Positions 17,954 to 26,704 of a stretch of DNA of 64,000 nucleotides are shown piece after piece. The DNA is from Arthrobacter sp. B2a2-09 (GTDB lineage: Bacteria; Actinomycetota; Actinomycetes; Actinomycetales; Micrococcaceae): assembly GCF_027587375.1 (NCBI RefSeq), contig NZ_JAMXIC010000008.1, forward strand, positions 62,001-126,000, read 5' to 3'. The notes under the pieces were generated by a model, which was not told the DNA's origin, did not search any database, and saw only the letters and a program-made list of their open reading frames with translations. Each line of letters starts with the position of its first letter. Position 1 is the first letter of the stretch. Both the position numbers and the translations under genes were made by a program.

Positions 17954-18000
17954 TCTGTTGTTTGCCTGCTCCGGGGGGGTATACGGGCTATTCCTCCCCT

Positions 18001-18606
18001 TCAGCAGTCCGGGTGGATCGCCACCTTGACGAAAGCCGCGGTTTGATAGAGGTACTGGTAGGCCCAGGAATAGGTGGGGTCGCTCAATGAGATCAGCGGC
18101 AAGTCCATCCGGTCGGCGACCATGTGCAGGTCTCCTGTGTAGCAGCGGCTGACGATCACCCGGGCCCTGGTCACATGGAACTGTGCAGTAAGGACGTTCG
18201 CGCTCTTCCAGCCGTACTGGTCCGAGAGGTCTTTCAGTGCCCTTGCTTCGCCCTGGGTAGTGAACGGATCGGGGTTGAAACAGATAATCCGATAAGCGCG
18301 GTGATCGCCACATATGCCCGCTTCGAAGCTGCCGTCTTTCGCTATGGGGCTTGAGACCGCAAGCGTTGGTGCGTATCCCCGCTGCATCAGCTTCTCGGCG
18401 TAGCTGATTCGACTATCGGGCGGCCCCAGCACGAATAGCACATCCGCCTGTTTCGGTTCGTCAGCGGGCGGGGCCACGTACAGAAAGACTCCGGCAACTG
18501 CCCAAAGGATCGCCAAGGCTGCAATAACAGCAGACGACCGAAAGTACAGACGCTTCTTTCGGGTAGGCGGTGTGGCCTGTGTTTCGTGATCGCGGAGAAG
18601 AGTCAT
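18001..18606 (-). CDS. YdcF-family (DUF218) membrane-anchored protein
   Basis: 201 residues. A basic N-terminus (TRKKRLYFR) precedes one membrane helix at about residues 25-47. The domain follows with DUF218 landmarks: ADVLFVLGPPDSRISYAEKL, LAVSSP, CFNPDPFTTQGEARAL, SANVLTAQFHVTRARVIVSR. DUF218/ElyC/SanA-type proteins act at the cell envelope, some in peptidoglycan or polysaccharide homeostasis; biochemical function is not settled. The gene converges on rmlA with a 47-base gap. The extracytoplasmic domain orientation is inferred from the positive-inside rule. Confidence 0.78.
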   Translation of the reverse strand: MTLLRDHETQATPPTRKKRLYFRSSAVIAALAILWAVAGVFLYVAPPADEPKQADVLFVLGPPDSRISYAEKLMQRGYAPTLAVSSPIAKDGSFEAGICGDHRAYRIICFNPDPFTTQGEARALKDLSDQYGWKSANVLTAQFHVTRARVIVSRCYTGDLHMVADRMDLPLISLSDPTYSWAYQYLYQTAAFVKVAIHPDC

Positions 18607-18693
18607 ACCGTCCTCTGACCAATGCGGGATGTGGGCGGCAGCGCTGCACTGGATCCAAGCCTACTATCTGCCGACATGCCGTAGCGCTCGGGC

Positions 18694-20481
18694 TCACGCA
18701 AGAACAACCCGGAGGACGACGCTATCGCCATCCTCGCTGAGTGTTACTTCCTTGGACAGGGTCTGAAGCGTCGTCATTCCGAGGCTGGGGCGGATCTGGC
18801 CTCGGAGCCGGCCAGGGGAGCTGATGGATATGTGAATGGCTCCGGTGTCCGTTGCGGGTTGTGTCGGGTGCGGCTCTTGGGCCGACATTGAGACGCGGAT
18901 ATGGTTTCGTTCACCGTGGCGGATGGCGTTGGTGAAACCTTCTGAGAGTACCTCGATGACTGCCTCAGCCCTGGCGGGGTCCTCGTCGCATAAGGCCCAC
19001 ACTCGAGGGTCAATGTCGCACGCCAGCTTCAGCACGCGCCCCCAGGTACTCAGCAGGTCCTGGATGCTGGATGCTGCGTGCCCCGCGTGCCCGGGCGACT
19101 CCTCCAAGATCTCACTCTGCGCAGTAGCCATGGCACCCGTCAGGATGTCCCTGACGCGCTGCGGGGCGAGATCCTCTTCTGCGTCGTTCCCTCCCGAGGC
19201 GGCCAAGGCGAGGGCGCTCGAGACGAGGTTTCCCTGGACGTTGGTGTGCAGAATCCGGGCGACCCTCCGGCGGGTGTGAAGCAGCTTTTGGTGCGTGCGG
19301 TCGGCAAGCTTGAGTAGCTCATTCAGCGAGCCTGCCAGCCTGACCTCATGCCGCCGTCGTTGGCGTTCGGCAGCTTGAAGTACCGCCACAGTGAGCGCAG
19401 TCAGCGGATAGGCCCAGATGGCGGACCAGTAGAAGAACGGGGCATAGCCGAACATTCCCTGTAGTAGGCATGTCACCGATGCGGAAACTACGGCGGCGCC
19501 GGCGTAGCAGAGGGTCATGGCGGAAATTCGCCGCAAGGGACTGGTGATCCTCCGTACCGTCCGGGCAGCCGCGGCGTTCCCGACGAGCAGGACGGCCCCG
19601 CCCACAACCCACTGGACCAGGAGGAAGAGGACGCCGTACTCCGTCAGCAGACGGACTGCAATGAGTGACGCGAAGAGCAGGACAGGCAACGCGACCGGGG
19701 CAGGCCGGATCAAATGCGCCAGTCCCAGCGCGCTCTCTGTACGGGAAGTCGGCCGCGGAGGGGCTGTCACATACGGCCAGGGCGTGTGGTCGTGGAAGAG
19801 TTGGTGGCTCATCGGGCGGACGACGTCATCGGAGATCGTCCGCAGCAGGCGTGAGGCCTCGGATCTGTCGAGAGGCGTCATCATCCGGGCAGTGAGGACC
19901 GTGTCAAGGCGCTTGGAGAGTTCGGTGACATAGTCGGAACGGATCGAGCGCAAGCGGTGCTCATCGAATCCGAGCTGCGCCTCGATCGCAGCCCGGGCAG
20001 CGCGGACCCTGCGTTCAAGCACGGCGTGCCCGCGGATGGAGTCCGTCAGAATCGCGATCGCCGAGAGGAAGACCAGTGCCGTCCCGACGTTGATGAGGAT
20101 GCGGGCCCAGAGATCTTCGCTGAGGTCAGCGATATTCAGGGCCTGCGCGGACCAAGCCGCCAGGAGAGGGCGGCAGGCGCCCAAGAACGCGAAGGCGCCA
20201 AACGCCGTCGTGATTCTGCCTTTGAGGCTCGGCCGTGTTGTGATCAAAGGGCGAAGGAGAATCCCCAAAAGACCAAGCACTACGTGCACGAGCAGCACGA
20301 TCGCCGTGCCGGAACCTTCCCCAGCCGGCGTGATCGATCCGGTCTCAGGAAGCGTGTTCGATCCGGTGAACATGTTCATGACCGTCAGCGCCAAGGGCAA
20401 GGTCAGAAGCCACGACCAGAGGCTCAGGGCATTGTTGCCGCCGATACCCCGGGCCCAGTGTGCAGGGGAGCGGCCGCTCAT
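18694..20481 (-). CDS. Membrane sensor histidine kinase (NarL-partner type)
   Basis: 595 residues. Two hydrophobic blocks, about residues 20-145 and 255-370, give eight or more membrane helices. The dimerisation region has RRRVARILHTNVQGNLVSSA near residue 405, with the candidate phospho-histidine in LHTNVQ; the usual acidic residue after H is threonine. An ATPase N-box is present (SEGFTNAIRHGERNHIRV, about 512-529), and the end contains a short glycine region (SSPGRLRGQIRPSLGMTTL), so the G-boxes are reduced. It overlaps the start of this pair's response regulator stop by four bases, showing the two form one unit. The signal sensed is unknown. Confidence 0.78.
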   Translation of the reverse strand: MSGRSPAHWARGIGGNNALSLWSWLLTLPLALTVMNMFTGSNTLPETGSITPAGEGSGTAIVLLVHVVLGLLGILLRPLITTRPSLKGRITTAFGAFAFLGACRPLLAAWSAQALNIADLSEDLWARILINVGTALVFLSAIAILTDSIRGHAVLERRVRAARAAIEAQLGFDEHRLRSIRSDYVTELSKRLDTVLTARMMTPLDRSEASRLLRTISDDVVRPMSHQLFHDHTPWPYVTAPPRPTSRTESALGLAHLIRPAPVALPVLLFASLIAVRLLTEYGVLFLLVQWVVGGAVLLVGNAAAARTVRRITSPLRRISAMTLCYAGAAVVSASVTCLLQGMFGYAPFFYWSAIWAYPLTALTVAVLQAAERQRRRHEVRLAGSLNELLKLADRTHQKLLHTRRRVARILHTNVQGNLVSSALALAASGGNDAEEDLAPQRVRDILTGAMATAQSEILEESPGHAGHAASSIQDLLSTWGRVLKLACDIDPRVWALCDEDPARAEAVIEVLSEGFTNAIRHGERNHIRVSMSAQEPHPTQPATDTGAIHISISSPGRLRGQIRPSLGMTTLQTLSKEVTLSEDGDSVVLRVVLA

Positions 20482-21137
20482 TTATCGCTATCGGCAGGGG
20501 CCGGCCACCCAAACGTGCGCGAGTACAGCGTTGCCGCGGCAACGCGCGGATTGACGCTCGGACGTCGGTTCAGGCCAAGGGCCTCGAACGTGCGTGAAAC
20601 GGCCTTCTCGACGGCGCGCATGCTGCTTCCCCGTTGTTTGGCGATTTCAGCGTTCGACCAGCCCTCCGCGATCATGCGCAGGATATCCAGCTGCACGCGG
20701 GTCAGCGTGCCGATCTTCGCTGCGTCCGACTGCAAAGGGGGAGTCACGGTGACGGCGAGCTCCACCAATGTCGAGTTCACTGCGCTGATGAGGCCGTCCA
20801 CGGAGTCAAGGGACGCTTTGTTGACGAAGGTTGATCCCGCCGGTAACTCGGAAAGGGGAGCTTCCGACGGATAGTTGGTAAGGAAAACGATGGCGCACCC
20901 CGGGGAGAGGGACTTCACGACGTGCGCCAGTTCGACGCCGTTGGGCCGGGTACCCAAATCGATGTCCGTCACAAGGACATCAGGATCGACGGCGGCGAAC
21001 ATGGATACGGCCTCCGACGAGGACGCGCACGCATGCACTTCGAATTCCGCGCCCCTTAAAGCCTCTGCAACAAGCGCGCGCATGAATGGTTGATCTTCGA
21101 CAACCAGCACCCGCCGAACCCAACTCGTATCCCCCAT
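20478..21137 (-). CDS. NarL/FixJ-type response regulator with LuxR HTH
   Basis: 219 residues. The receiver domain shows the acidic pocket E14-D15, phospho-acceptor D58 in VLVTDIDLG, the FLTNYPS switch segment and K in FVNKAS near 111. The C-terminal LuxR-type helix-turn-helix is LTRVQLDILRMIAEGWSNAE followed by IAKQRGSSMRAVEKAVSRTF. The stop overlaps the kinase start by four bases. Receiver phosphorylation by the adjacent kinase should promote DNA binding. The neighbouring envelope genes are possible targets, which is inference only. Confidence 0.9.
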   Translation of the reverse strand: MGDTSWVRRVLVVEDQPFMRALVAEALRGAEFEVHACASSSEAVSMFAAVDPDVLVTDIDLGTRPNGVELAHVVKSLSPGCAIVFLTNYPSEAPLSELPAGSTFVNKASLDSVDGLISAVNSTLVELAVTVTPPLQSDAAKIGTLTRVQLDILRMIAEGWSNAEIAKQRGSSMRAVEKAVSRTFEALGLNRRPSVNPRVAAATLYSRTFGWPAPADSDK

Positions 21138-21188
21138 GGTTGAAGGCTATCCCGAGCACGCCCAGGGTTCATCAGCAGCGCCTGTTGG

Positions 21189-21446
21189 TTACGATTCAGG
21201 ATGGATTACGACGGCGGCGCGCTGGCGGTACTCTTCCATGTCGGCCTCGTCGATGCGGACTGACCTGCCGAAACGTGCGGCGGGCATCTCACCAGAGTGA
21301 ACCAAACGGTACACCGTCATTTTTGAAACATTCAGGTAGTCCGCCACGGCGGATACTGTCAGATAGTTCGAGACGGAGACAGCCCCATCAACGATTGGTC
21401 CCACCGAAGCGCTCGGTCTTGCCTCCACGAAAGCATCCACGGACAT
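21189..21446 (-). CDS. BldC-like MerR/excisionase-type DNA-binding protein
   Basis: 85 residues. A single winged helix-turn-helix covers about residues 24-72: NYLTVSAVADYLNVSKMTVY, then RLVHSGEMPAARFGRSVRI, ending DEADMEEYRQRA. This matches the BldC/AlpA/excisionase HTH_17 fold. ATG 21446 is preceded by an excellent AGGAGGAATTTG site. BldC-like proteins act as developmental or stress regulators in actinobacteria and usually stand alone. It lies 50 bases upstream of nothing else on this strand, just before the response-regulator operon promoter, so co-regulation is possible but unproven. Confidence 0.85.
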   Translation of the reverse strand: MSVDAFVEARPSASVGPIVDGAVSVSNYLTVSAVADYLNVSKMTVYRLVHSGEMPAARFGRSVRIDEADMEEYRQRAAVVIHPES

Positions 21447-21622
21447 CAAATTCCTCCTTTAGGGGCGACCCCTGGAACGGTGGGGAAGCCGGTAGGAATC
21501 CAGCGCATGGCTGCGATAACCCCGTCCCCCTGAGGGTGTACAGCCTAATTGCCTACAAAACCGGCCACCCCCAAGATGGACGGTTTTCGCGACAAGGACG
21601 CCGCGCGCAAGAAGTGCTTGCC

Positions 21623-21766
21623 TCAGTGGCGGAGGGCAATCGTGACAACGAAAATTGTGGCGACAGCCAAAATCCCTAATCCCACGTAGGCCAGTTTCTG
21701 CCGAAACCTTCTTCTACGCTCACGTCGATCATCCCTGGCAAGATATCCCGCGCTGAAGTTCCCCAT
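21623..21766 (-). CDS. 47-aa single-pass membrane peptide, paralogue of 41681-41824
   Basis: The peptide has a basic, arginine-rich cytoplasmic half (ARDDRRERRRRFRQK) and one hydrophobic helix (LAYVGLGILAVATIFVVTIA), ending RH. It matches the peptide at 41681-41824 at 28 of 47 positions over exactly the same length, including MGN at the start and AYVGL...ILAVAT in the helix; two such frames 20 kb apart on opposite strands cannot be chance. TACGAT lies six bases before the ATG, as in a leaderless -10 element. No ribosome-binding site is present. The function is unknown; the shape resembles small regulatory membrane proteins. Confidence 0.78.
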   Translation of the reverse strand: MGNFSAGYLARDDRRERRRRFRQKLAYVGLGILAVATIFVVTIALRH

Positions 21767-21916
21767 GCTCGGATCGTAACTTCGCTGAATCTCAGGGTGC
21801 CTTGTGGGGTTCGGTTATTGCGACCGTTCGCCGCATGCCACTGACGGGTGGCGCAGCTGACCACTCAACCTCGCGGCGATCACCACTCAGCGGTGCGTCC
21901 GAGCCGAAGACGCTGG

Positions 21917-22312
21917 TCATTTGGCCATGGCATTGACGTTCCAGGTTAGCCATCGTGGCGAACTATCGCATGAGCTTGGGATGTGGAAATTGGAGTCGGA
22001 TCCCCCTGATTCACCGCCGCCCAGACCGACGTGGCCGCCGGCAAACTTCGCTCCGCCGAAGACCAGGTTCCCGTCCTTCCATTCGGGACCGGGCTCCGCT
22101 CGGAACACAGGGAGCCAGCGCCTATTTGTTTCAGTGCTTGTCAGGTAGAGACAGCCATTCTCAAGGGTTAGCGAGCCGGACAATAGGGCCGTGTCGCCAC
22201 TATCTGGCGGGCTGCTGAAGGTCGCCACGGGTGAAGCGGCGGGTCCCGAACCCGAACACCCAGCGAGCATTCCGGCAAAGAGTGCGATGGAAACGATTCT
22301 GATAGCTGGCAC
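21917..22312 (-). CDS. Putative secreted lipoprotein, hypothetical
   Basis: 131 residues. The hydrophobic signal IRIVSIALFAGMLAGC ends in a lipobox, so the mature protein should be lipid-anchored outside the membrane. The remainder (LLSGSLTLENGCLYLTSTET, PVFRAEPGPEWKDGNLVFGG, two more cysteines) resembles small secreted actinobacterial proteins of unknown role. The frame is open up to 22414, but that would put 34 residues in front of the signal; I place the start at the GTG 22312, which gives a normal lipoprotein leader. This start is uncertain because no clear ribosome site is seen. Confidence 0.6.
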   Translation of the reverse strand: MPAIRIVSIALFAGMLAGCSGSGPAASPVATFSSPPDSGDTALLSGSLTLENGCLYLTSTETNRRWLPVFRAEPGPEWKDGNLVFGGAKFAGGHVGLGGGESGGSDSNFHIPSSCDSSPRWLTWNVNAMAK

Positions 22313-22417
22313 GATGACCGCGCGCTTTCTGTAAGTCGATGCCCAGCATTGAGACGCTGCATTGAGAAATGAATAGGTGCTTCTGTTGGAGAGCCACGCA
22401 TCATAAATAGCCAAGGA

Positions 22418-22452
22418 GGCTGGACCCGGTGTTTCCGGGTCCAGCCGCCTTT
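22418..22452 (+). terminator. Strong hairpin with T-run (intrinsic terminator-like)
   Basis: GGCTGGACCCGG and its perfect 12-base complement flank a five-base loop, followed by GCCTTTTC on the plus strand. No plus-strand gene ends immediately upstream, so it may block antisense transcription into 22597-23708 or terminate an unannotated transcript. Confidence 0.6.
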
Positions 22453-22596
22453 TCGGCTGGATGGAAGCGTCATCCGCCAGGGCAGTTGCATGTTCGTCCC
22501 TTAGCTGATTTCACGGCGAGGAGACGATCGGGTTGCCCTTCACATTCGCGGTCACTTTGAAACTCTTATACTTCTTGCCCCACATCCAAATGCCGC

Positions 22597-22875
22597 CTAT
22601 TCGTCCTTCCTATGGTTGTTGACAAGGTCCGGGATTTGGTTCCGAAGTATGTGTGCTGCGATGCCGAGAGCTACGAGTGATGCGCCGAGCGGAGCAAGCC
22701 CGAAGCGCACGACTGAAACGAGGAAGCCTGTCAGCCATAGGCCGACACCTCCGCCGGCCCCTCCCTGGAGAGAGAAAAGCAGGGAAAGTAGGTTTGTGGC
22801 CAACGTTTCGAAGATAACTCCGCCCGCACAAACGATCACGCCAATAGTGAGTAGTCGGTTTCTTATCTGGACCAT
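22597..22875 (-). CDS. Small two-helix membrane protein, hypothetical
   Basis: 92 residues with two or three hydrophobic segments (LTIGVIVCAGGVIFETLATN; FLVSVVRFGLAPLGASLVAL), a glycine-rich linker between them (LQGGAGGGVGLWL), and a charged C-terminus (NNHRKDE). It lies 26 bases downstream of the secreted protein gene on the same strand and is probably cotranscribed with it. No family recognised. Confidence 0.6.
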   Translation of the reverse strand: MVQIRNRLLTIGVIVCAGGVIFETLATNLLSLLFSLQGGAGGGVGLWLTGFLVSVVRFGLAPLGASLVALGIAAHILRNQIPDLVNNHRKDE

Positions 22876-22901
22876 GCGCCCCCTAAATGACTAGTTGACC
22901 T

Positions 22902-23708
22902 CTACCTGAACTGTCCCGGAACACCGGCGTACACGACCATGGACCTAGCCATGAACGTGGGGTAGGCGAGAACGTTGTCCCATGGGACACGGGTAGACCC
23001 GCTCTTCCCGCAACCGGTTCCGTACCAACGCTTCCAGAGGCCAAAACTCCCGCCGTTGTAGCCGGTGTAGTAACCGGTTCCCTGAGTGCACACGCTGAAG
23101 ATGGCTATAGGCGCAACATTCCAGCCGTAGTACTTTTCTGAAACATGGCTGTAAGACGTTAAGCGCCGGATTTCGTTGCTCCAGCTGCCTCCGAGAGGGG
23201 CCCAGAAGGACGTGTAGTGGGACGTCGCCGCCATTGGACTCACTGCTTGAACCGAGGGGGACGAGATAGAGCCGCTTGTCTCTGGGGAGTTTGCCAATGC
23301 ATAGAGATCGCCTACCTGAGACACGGGAACTTCGCCCGGTTTGAGGTGAAGGTCCCTTGCAACTTCGGGAGTGACGATTAGTGCCCCTTCGGCTTCGGCC
23401 GGCAGCGGGTAGAACGTTGCGCCTCCATCCAACGTGGTTCCGGGGGCATTCCCGTCCATCACGTACACGCCGTCGTACTTCTTGGCGCTTTCATGCAGTG
23501 GACTGGGACTTCGCCCGGGCGATAACCCCTGATCCCAGGCGACAGGCTGGACTCCGGGACCGGTATCGGCTCGTATCCGCGGATCTTCCCGTTCCTGGGG
23601 TGGCGTGTTCCTTTGGGCCGTACCTGCCTGTGCCGGTGCGGCAATAAAGACGGTCGCAATCAAAGAAATACATGCTGTAGCTGAGGCAAAAATATGTTGA
23701 CGTGGCAA
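22902..23708 (-). CDS. Secreted protein with Sec signal peptide, hypothetical
   Basis: 268 residues. A Sec signal peptide is clear (ATACISLIATVFIAAPAQAG), cleavage expected after AQA. The mature protein has a proline/charged N-terminal part, then a C-terminal region rich in tyrosine, glycine and tryptophan with two cysteines (FSVCTQGTGYYTGYNGGSFG, YGTGCGKSGSTRV). The start is TTG, six bases after an AGGAG site. It heads a two-gene unit with the small membrane protein. I recognise no domain. Confidence 0.68.
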   Translation of the reverse strand: MPRQHIFASATACISLIATVFIAAPAQAGTAQRNTPPQEREDPRIRADTGPGVQPVAWDQGLSPGRSPSPLHESAKKYDGVYVMDGNAPGTTLDGGATFYPLPAEAEGALIVTPEVARDLHLKPGEVPVSQVGDLYALANSPETSGSISSPSVQAVSPMAATSHYTSFWAPLGGSWSNEIRRLTSYSHVSEKYYGWNVAPIAIFSVCTQGTGYYTGYNGGSFGLWKRWYGTGCGKSGSTRVPWDNVLAYPTFMARSMVVYAGVPGQFR

Positions 23709-24240
23709 GGGAAACTCCTATTCATATAGGTGCCCCCGCGACCCACGACTTGCAGGAAATCATACGGCACTATCGCTTTTGTTGGAAGGGATTTTCGAAC
23801 ATCCTTTTGACGGCAACTCGGATCACCGCCCGTCAATTTTGAGCAAAGTAGTCCTACTTCAGCTCTTAAATTGGCATATTAAAAGCAGGATTAGCGTAGT
23901 CGGCTTTGGCAAGTTTTCTCGGTCCGCCTCGTTCGTCATTCGCAGTTCCCGGGAAGGACATGGGCTGCGAAGCCTTCCGACGGTCCGCGCGGGGGACTAG
24001 GATGCCGGAATGAAAGTTACGCTGCTCCGTGGGGAGGGCGATGGCGGGCCCGATTGCCCACATCAATTCGTCGGTCGCTGCAATGACTGTCAGGATGCTG
24101 ACCGAAATTCGAGCGGTGAATCGGGTGGCCATGAGCCCGTAGGCCCGAGCGAATAATCGGCCGTGGAGCCTCCTTGCCGTCAGAAGGGCCTCGGTGAGAT
24201 GGTCGCTCGGTACTTGCTTCGAGATGAGTAGGTGGAATCC
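23709..24240. other. 530-bp region without a supported gene
   Basis: Contains the ribosome site and presumably the promoter for the secreted-protein gene on the minus strand. Short plus-strand frames (for example from ATG 24010) and a long minus-strand frame antisense to the oxidoreductase gene lack start signals and family similarity. I see no RNA gene or notable repeat. Confidence 0.5.
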
Positions 24241-24816
24241 ATGCGGATTACCGTGATTGGGCGGGGTCACGTCGGCGGCGCGCTGGCGCGACGCTGGACG
24301 GCTGCAGGCCACGACGTGACTACGCTTGGCCGGGACGGCGGCGATGCCACCGGCGCCGACGTCGTGGTGGTCGCCGTTCCGGGAGACTCGATCGCCGTCG
24401 GGCTCGCCAAGATTGTCGGCCTTGACGGTCAGGTGACAATCGACGCCAGCAATATCTTCGGCGATCGGCCACCGGGCTACGACTCGATCGCCCAACAGGT
24501 CAAAGCGATTGTCGGGGGCCCCACCGCAAAGGCCTTCAACACCAACTTCGCTTCGATCTATGACGCCGTCGACGCGGAGCCAATCCCACCAGGAACCCTC
24601 TTCGCATCCGACGCTGATGCTCGCGAAGCGACCGAGCAACTCATCCGGGACGCAGGATTCGAGCCGATACACCTTGGCGACTTGGCGAAGGCTCCGCTGC
24701 TGGAAAGTCTCATCACCCTGACGTCCACGCTCGACAGGGGAGAGCTCGGGCCGTTCTTCTACCGCTTCCACCGCCCGGGCGAGCTGGCAGCCCGCTTGGG
24801 CCTCAACCCAAGCTGA
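24241..24816 (+). CDS. NADP oxidoreductase, coenzyme F420-dependent type (Rossmann protein)
   Basis: 191 residues. The N-terminal Rossmann motif MRITVIGRGHVGGALARRW is followed by DVVVVAVPGDS and VTIDASNIFGDRP, and the end has LESLITLTSTLDRGELGPFF, typical of the F420_oxidored (PF03807) group that passes hydride between NADP and F420 or reduces related carbonyls. ATG 24241 is chosen over a GTG nine bases upstream because GGTGGA is then well spaced. It is monocistronic. The assignment to a Rossmann NADP-binding reductase is firm; whether F420 is the partner is not shown by the sequence. Confidence 0.78.
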   Translation: MRITVIGRGHVGGALARRWTAAGHDVTTLGRDGGDATGADVVVVAVPGDSIAVGLAKIVGLDGQVTIDASNIFGDRPPGYDSIAQQVKAIVGGPTAKAFNTNFASIYDAVDAEPIPPGTLFASDADAREATEQLIRDAGFEPIHLGDLAKAPLLESLITLTSTLDRGELGPFFYRFHRPGELAARLGLNPS

Positions 24817-24998
24817 GCGGCGCGGCGACTCACTCACTTGTCCACGAGCCGGGCGTGTTCATTGAAGTCGAGAAGTCCAGCCAGATAACGGTGCTACACG
24901 AAGCGCATGGCGTTCGATGGTGGCCGGGGGAATAGCCCAGGACTTCGGCGTCGCTTCGAGCTGGACAGCTGGACAGAGAGTATTCACGCCGGCACTCT

Positions 24999-25637
24999 TT
25001 AGTACCCGATGACCGCTTGACGAGTCGATCCCAGGTGAGCATCGATGGCTTGGTGGGTGGCCTCAACGCTGCGACTGCGCATCGCATCTACAATCAGCTG
25101 GTGCTCGCGAAGCACATCGCCTGCGCGATCTGTTCCCCGCGTCACTGCTCTGACACCGATCCTGAGTTGCCGTTGTCGGAGCGAGGCGTAGAAATCGGCC
25201 AGAATCGAGTTGCCTCCGGCGCGCACCATCAGGGTGTGGAACTCGGTGTCCAGCTCGATGAAGCGAGCGGGATCGGACTTGGCGTCACGTTGTTGGTCAA
25301 TGAGGGCTTGGAGAGCATCGATCTGCCCGTCCAAGGACTCCATTGACGAAACCGCCCACTTCTCCACCACGGAACGGGCCTGGAGGATGGCCCGAACATC
25401 AGGGTCTGAGATGGGCGGAACGTAGGCGCCCTTGTGCGGAATGCGTTTGACGAACCCCTCGGCCTCAAGCCGCAGCAGGGCCTCGCGCACCGGGGTGCGA
25501 GAGGTTCCTGTGGACTGGGCAAGGACGGCCTCGTTGAGGAAGGTTTCCTCATCCCGGGGCAAGGCGGCGATATAGCTTTTCATCCACTGGTAGGCCACTT
25601 CAGGCTGTGACAGGGCAGCGGGATTCGTCTGGATCAT
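24999..25637 (-). CDS. GntR-family (FadR/FCD subgroup) transcriptional regulator
   Basis: 212 residues. The winged helix lies at about residues 14-72 (NEAVLAQSTGTSRTPVREAL and LRLEAEGFVKRIPHKGAYV), followed by an all-helical FCD ligand domain with metal/ligand residues in ELDTEFHTLMVRAGGN and REHQLIVDAMRSRSVE. ATG 25637 is preceded by AAAGG; the upstream codon at 25703 is less likely. It is divergent from the nitrilase operon and the 246-bp intergenic region carries nested inverted repeats. The regulator probably controls the catabolic genes in response to a carboxylate intermediate. Confidence 0.9.
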   Translation of the reverse strand: MIQTNPAALSQPEVAYQWMKSYIAALPRDEETFLNEAVLAQSTGTSRTPVREALLRLEAEGFVKRIPHKGAYVPPISDPDVRAILQARSVVEKWAVSSMESLDGQIDALQALIDQQRDAKSDPARFIELDTEFHTLMVRAGGNSILADFYASLRQRQLRIGVRAVTRGTDRAGDVLREHQLIVDAMRSRSVEATHQAIDAHLGSTRQAVIGY

Positions 25638-25708
25638 GGAGAGCCTTTCTTGCGCAAGCCCAGTATATGAGTTGCATTCAGGATGTCCCGAACGCGTGCG
25701 CAAATCTT

Positions 25709-25760
25709 TTGAATCGAAACATAGACAGATTGTATACAGCTAGTCTACAGTTTGATTCAA
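25709..25760. promoter_or_regulatory. Nested operator region of the catabolic cluster (core 25730-25751)
   Basis: The core TTGTATACAGCTAGTCTACA (25730-25749) is related to the palindrome before the second transcription unit at 29927. Outer arms TTGAATCGAAAC (25709-25720) and GTTTGATTCAA (25750-25760) form a second inverted repeat. The position between the divergent GntR and nitrilase genes makes it the likely GntR binding site. Confidence 0.6.
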
Positions 25761-25883
25761 TGACTCCGCTCACACATTGGACCCCTCAATTTCTTGGAAG
25801 ACGAGCCCTGGAGTCAACCACAGCTACGCATGCAGCCAAGTAGGGGTCCCACCGTCGTCGACACAAGTAAGTAAGGAACAACG

Positions 25884-26678
25884 ATGAAAGTTGCACTTGT
25901 CCAGGTGGCCAGCCCGGACTCCGAAACCCGGGAGGAACGGGTTGATCGCGTGGAGGCGATCCTTCGGGGCATCTCTGGTGCCGAACTGATCGTCCTCCCG
26001 GAGCTGTGGAGCGCCGGCTACTTCCACTTCGATGAGTACGAAGCCCTGGCCGAAACCCTCGCCGGCCCCACCGTGTCCATGTGTTCACGGGTTGCCGCAG
26101 ACCTCGGCGTATACCTTCACCTCGGGAGCATCATCGAGGCTGGAGAGGACGGCCGACTCAGCAACACGTCCATCCTTCTGGGACCCGACGGCGGCGTGGT
26201 CCATACGTACCGGAAGATCCACGTCTTTGGCTACAAGTCCAAGGAGGCCAGCCTCCTGACTGCAGGGTCCGCCTTGCCCGTGGTGCGCTTGCCGTTCGGA
26301 GCCGTAGCCGGCATCACCTGCTACGACCTTCGCTTCCCCGGTTTGTGGATGGAGCTGAGCACCCGGGGTGCGGAGATAGTGATCGTCCCGGCGGCGTGGC
26401 CCGCGGCCCGGAGGGAACATTGGCGCCTGCTCACCACTGCCCGCGCTCTGGAACACCAGATCTTCGTGATTGCCTGCAACGCCGCCGGCAACCAAGAAGG
26501 TGTGGAGCTCGGTGGCCACTCCCGGGTGGTGGACCCGGCCGGCAACGTCCTCGCCGAAGCAGATGCCAGGGAATCGGTGCTCATGGTGGACATCGATACC
26601 CGCCAGGTGAGCGCAGTCCGCACCGAATTTCCCGTCATCGGCGATCGCCTCGCCGCTTACGACACATTGACCGTTTGA
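25884..26678 (+). CDS. Carbon-nitrogen hydrolase (nitrilase superfamily, amidase-like)
   Basis: 264 residues. The catalytic triad of the nitrilase superfamily is intact: E40 in IVLPELWSAGY, K111 in TYRKIHVFG, C146 in GITCYDLRFPGLW. The family hydrolyses amides, N-carbamoyl groups or nitriles; the CYDLRFP and RALEHQIFVIACN signatures are those of amidases such as omega-amidase and deaminated-glutathione amidase rather than true nitrilases. It is the first gene of a five-gene unit with an HpaB-type monooxygenase, so it may release ammonia from a ring-cleavage amide. Substrate unknown. Confidence 0.88.
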   Translation: MKVALVQVASPDSETREERVDRVEAILRGISGAELIVLPELWSAGYFHFDEYEALAETLAGPTVSMCSRVAADLGVYLHLGSIIEAGEDGRLSNTSILLGPDGGVVHTYRKIHVFGYKSKEASLLTAGSALPVVRLPFGAVAGITCYDLRFPGLWMELSTRGAEIVIVPAAWPAARREHWRLLTTARALEHQIFVIACNAAGNQEGVELGGHSRVVDPAGNVLAEADARESVLMVDIDTRQVSAVRTEFPVIGDRLAAYDTLTV

Positions 26679-26704
26679 ACCCCCAGACCATCTAAGGAGA
26701 CGGA

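Noticed and set aside
17945..18000. CTGCTCC...GGTCCAGCAG-like stem as an intrinsic terminator between rmlA and the YdcF gene
   Set aside because: The arms are only partly complementary and there is no T-run.
22511..22585. A 24-codon minus-strand ORF reading MWGKKYKSFKVTANVKG, with favourable codons
   Set aside because: Too short, no ribosome-binding site and no partner; it may be the end of a lost gene but cannot be supported.
23866..24837. A 323-codon minus-strand frame over the F420-type oxidoreductase gene
   Set aside because: No start signal or family match, and the plus strand encodes a clear Rossmann protein with a ribosome-binding site.
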